DNA of 64,000 bases from Pedobacter frigidisoli. Lineage in GTDB: Bacteria; Bacteroidota; Bacteroidia; Sphingobacteriales; Sphingobacteriaceae. The notes beneath the pieces are model-generated. The model was not told the DNA's origin. It made no database searches and was given only the letters and a program-made list of their open reading frames with translations. Below, one piece after another: positions 62,357 to 64,000 of this stretch. Position numbers and translations under genes: made by a program. The stretch's first letter is position 1. Every line of letters starts with the position of its first letter. The stretch is from contig NZ_SJSN01000009.1 of NCBI RefSeq assembly GCF_004331675.1, positions 186,001 to 250,000 of the forward strand. Direction: 5' to 3'.

Positions 62357-62760
62357 AGGATTTTGGAGCGCAGGGATAGAAGCAATTATAATGTTTGCTC
62401 CCGTTGCGGGCTTTCCACTACTATCGGGGCTAGGTGGCGAAATGGCACACCTTTGTTTGGCTGGGTGCTATAATTTTTAAAGTCCATTGGTAAGCCATTA
62501 AGCAATGGAATGAGTGGAAATCTTATGTTTTGATAGAGAAATCTCACTATTGATTAAGGATTTGGAGCGCAATGGCAGAAGCGATGATTATTGTTAGTCC
62601 CGCTATCTCTGCAAGCCGCTGCCGATGAAGAATCGGCATTGCGGGCTTTCCGCTCTAACGGGGCTAGGTGGCGAAAATAGTACAGCTAGGATTGGCTAGG
62701 TTGCTATAATTTTAAAGTGGGTCGGTGGCCACCAGGCAATGAAGCGGCATGCCTAGGACG
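62357..62760 (+). repeat. Two tandem copies of a ~200-base unit
   Basis: AGGATTTTGGAGCGCAGGGA at 62357 and AGGATTTGGAGCGCAATGGC at 62557 begin two diverged copies, offset exactly 200 bases at the start. Both contain GCGGGCTTTCC, CGGGGCTAGGTGGCGAAA and GCTATAATTTT. The second has an extra hairpin CCGATGAAGAATCGG. Non-coding. Confidence 0.8.
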
Positions 62761-62762
62761 GT

Positions 62763-63240
62763 CGTCATTGCGAGAAACAATTCTTCATTGTTTCGTGGCA
62801 ACCTCATTGCTGCTAGTGAATGGGCAAAAGCAAGCTGGAGATTGCCACGAACATTACCGATGAAGAATCGGAGAATATTCTCGCAAGGACGGAAAAAGAG
62901 CAGAAAGAGAGTGGAGGAACCGTGAGTGTTTTACAGCCAAATAATGCTCAAACTAACACCCTGGCTAACCCACTCGTCATTGCGAGAAACAATTTTTCAT
63001 TGTTTCGTGGCAACCTCATTGCTGCTATTGAACTGGCAAAAGCAAGGTGGAGATTGCCACGAACATTACCGATGAAGAATCGGAGAATGTTCTCGCAAGG
63101 ACGGAAAAAGAGCAGAAAGAGAGTGGAGGAACCGTGAGTGTTTTACAGCCAAATAATGCTCAAACTAACACCCTGGCTAACCCACTCGTCATTACGAGAG
63201 ACAATTTTTCATCGGAACGTGGCAACCTCATTACTCGGCC
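62763..63240 (+). repeat. Tandem 212-base repeat built on the CGTCATTGCGAG element
   Basis: Units begin with CGTCATT at 62763, 62975 and 63187, a constant period of 212 bases; the third is partial (CGTCATTACGAGAGACAATT). Within each full unit the opening CGTCATTGCGAGAA is inverted as TTCTCGCAAGGACG about 115 bases on. The rest of each unit carries the same text, including GTGGAGGAACCGTGAGTGTT. Open frames across it change frame between units and are not credited as genes. Confidence 0.88.
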
Positions 63241-63834
63241 AGTTGTTTTGCGTAGCCTACTTCTGATGTTGATGCCATAATATTTGGTTTTAGCGGTTAA
63301 AAATTAAATTATCGCAGGGAAGATTTAGGCTGATTTTGCAAATTTTATTTAGACATTTAAGCAAGAACCAGGATGTTTATTGCTTAAAAACAAGCCGAAA
63401 GGCGAAGACCAATTTTATTATTCAGATCTTATCAGGGATGATTTCAGAACGGTTAATGTTGCGAAATCGTAAAGCAATATTGGAAAAATAAATCAGTTTT
63501 CAAAAATTTATTTGCATTGATAATTATCACAATGTTTTACGGTTTCCCGTAGTGGAGGAGGAATTTAAATTATTACTTTAGGGAACTAAATTAATCGATG
63601 CGCTCATTATGTTGGTTTGTTTCTAGAACTACTGTAGGCTTCTTTGAAGTTTAGTGAATACAATTAAAAAACGCAATTATAAATATGCAAATGAGGTATG
63701 GAGTGATATTATTCGATATCGAGTTAGGTATGTTCACGGGTTAGCTGCAAGTCAAAAGACAATGAATTAAAAGAATAGGTAACTTACTATTGAATCTGCT
63801 CAAAGCCAAAGATTATCAATTAAATCAAAACAAA
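63241..63834. other. Intergenic region before the repeat-protein gene
   Basis: No credible gene and no recognised RNA. The text is AT-rich with several short open frames. It must hold the promoter of the gene at 63835, but no clear TTTG/TAnnTTTG pair was found. Confidence 0.5.
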
Positions 63835-64000
63835 ATGAATAATCAGATTAATTATTTAGTATCAATTTTCCCTGAAGTTGCACAGCAAATAATGGATTAC
63901 AAAACAGGAGCCACAGAATGTAAAGCAGATGGCAATTATTACCCAAAAGATTGGGAGAAAAAAGCAGATGGAAATTATTACCCGAAAGACTTTGAAAAAA
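63835..64000 (+). CDS. Protein with 13-residue tandem repeats, 3'-truncated by window edge
   Basis: Opens MNNQINYLVSIFPEVAQQIM, an amphipathic helical start with no signal peptide. From residue 30 it has two consecutive 13-residue units: KADGNYYPKDWEK (63922-63960) and KADGNYYPKDFEK (63961-63999), differing only at one aromatic position, with silent third-position changes in the DNA. The frame is still open at the edge, so more units are likely. I do not recognise the family. Function, length and number of repeats cannot be judged from this window. Confidence 0.6.
   Translation, partial: MNNQINYLVSIFPEVAQQIMDYKTGATECKADGNYYPKDWEKKADGNYYPKDFEK

Noticed and set aside
62763..63240. Possible CRISPR array
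   Set aside because: The repeats are over 200 bases long and contiguous, without short regular repeats and unique spacers, and no cas gene is present.
62820..63280. Two overlapping open frames (62820-63137 and 63047-63280) encoding similar peptides with ITDEESEN and ARTEKEQKESGG
   Set aside because: They are the same repeat read twice in shifted frames. The period of 212 is not a multiple of three, and the sequence is the dispersed non-coding element.

Overview
The window is a chromosomal segment of a member of the Bacteroidota, most likely a Pedobacter-like member of the Sphingobacteriaceae. Four things suggest this: AT-rich DNA, many upstream elements of the Bacteroidetes -7 type (TAnnTTTG), a family repertoire typical of the phylum (TPR histidine kinases, fused E1 dehydrogenase, DUF1573, DUF3822, GH78 pairs, outer-membrane beta-barrels), and a tmRNA whose tag reads GENTYALAA. 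No rRNA or tRNA gene, CRISPR array or prophage was recognised. The genus call is inference.

Layout. 1-9.4 kb: 3' part of aroC, a DUF1684 protein, a LytTR response regulator tail-to-tail with a TPR histidine kinase, a fused E1 alpha/beta dehydrogenase, a DUF1573 protein and a class I aminotransferase. 9.4-10 kb: tmRNA gene, preceded by a seven-copy heptanucleotide repeat. 10-17 kb: stress and surface cluster with a NarL-type regulator, a manganese catalase, an unknown protein, a DUF892 ferritin-like protein, then UDP-galactopyranose mutase, a glycosyltransferase and a GH1-like hydrolase. 17-18.5 kb: small genes (hypothetical, VOC, DinB).

18.5-26.3 kb is the most interesting part. A tight five-gene minus-strand operon encodes a flavin disulfide reductase, an ABC ATPase, a permease fused to a substrate-binding domain whose two halves appear in swapped order, EgtB and EgtD. 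A convergent EgtE-like PLP enzyme lies at its end and a GlcG/HbpS-like protein diverges from its start. Together they could make, import and re-reduce ergothioneine. The transport and reduction roles are inferred from gene neighbourhood and fold.

26.3-36.6 kb: a frameshifted sialidase-like gene, NIPSNAP, DUF5519 and SRPBCC proteins, a lipoprotein TPR histidine kinase, an SMP-30 protein and a two-gene heterodimeric ABC exporter. 37-47.3 kb: mostly housekeeping genes (CvfB-like S1 protein, RecD-like helicase, DUF3822-rsmD, coaD, ECF sigma factor with a membrane partner, NUDIX, pyrE), plus an isolated 4HB sensor protein flanked by direct repeats and a protein with a diadenylate-cyclase-like domain. 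47.5-55.5 kb: two alpha-L-rhamnosidase-family genes, a Y1 transposase with REP-like hairpins, and clpB. 55.6-64 kb: two beta-barrels, an MFS exporter, an FMN reductase and an M28 peptidase, in a repeat-rich non-coding landscape with tandem duplications of about 274, 200 and 212 bp. The window ends inside a gene encoding 13-residue tandem repeats.
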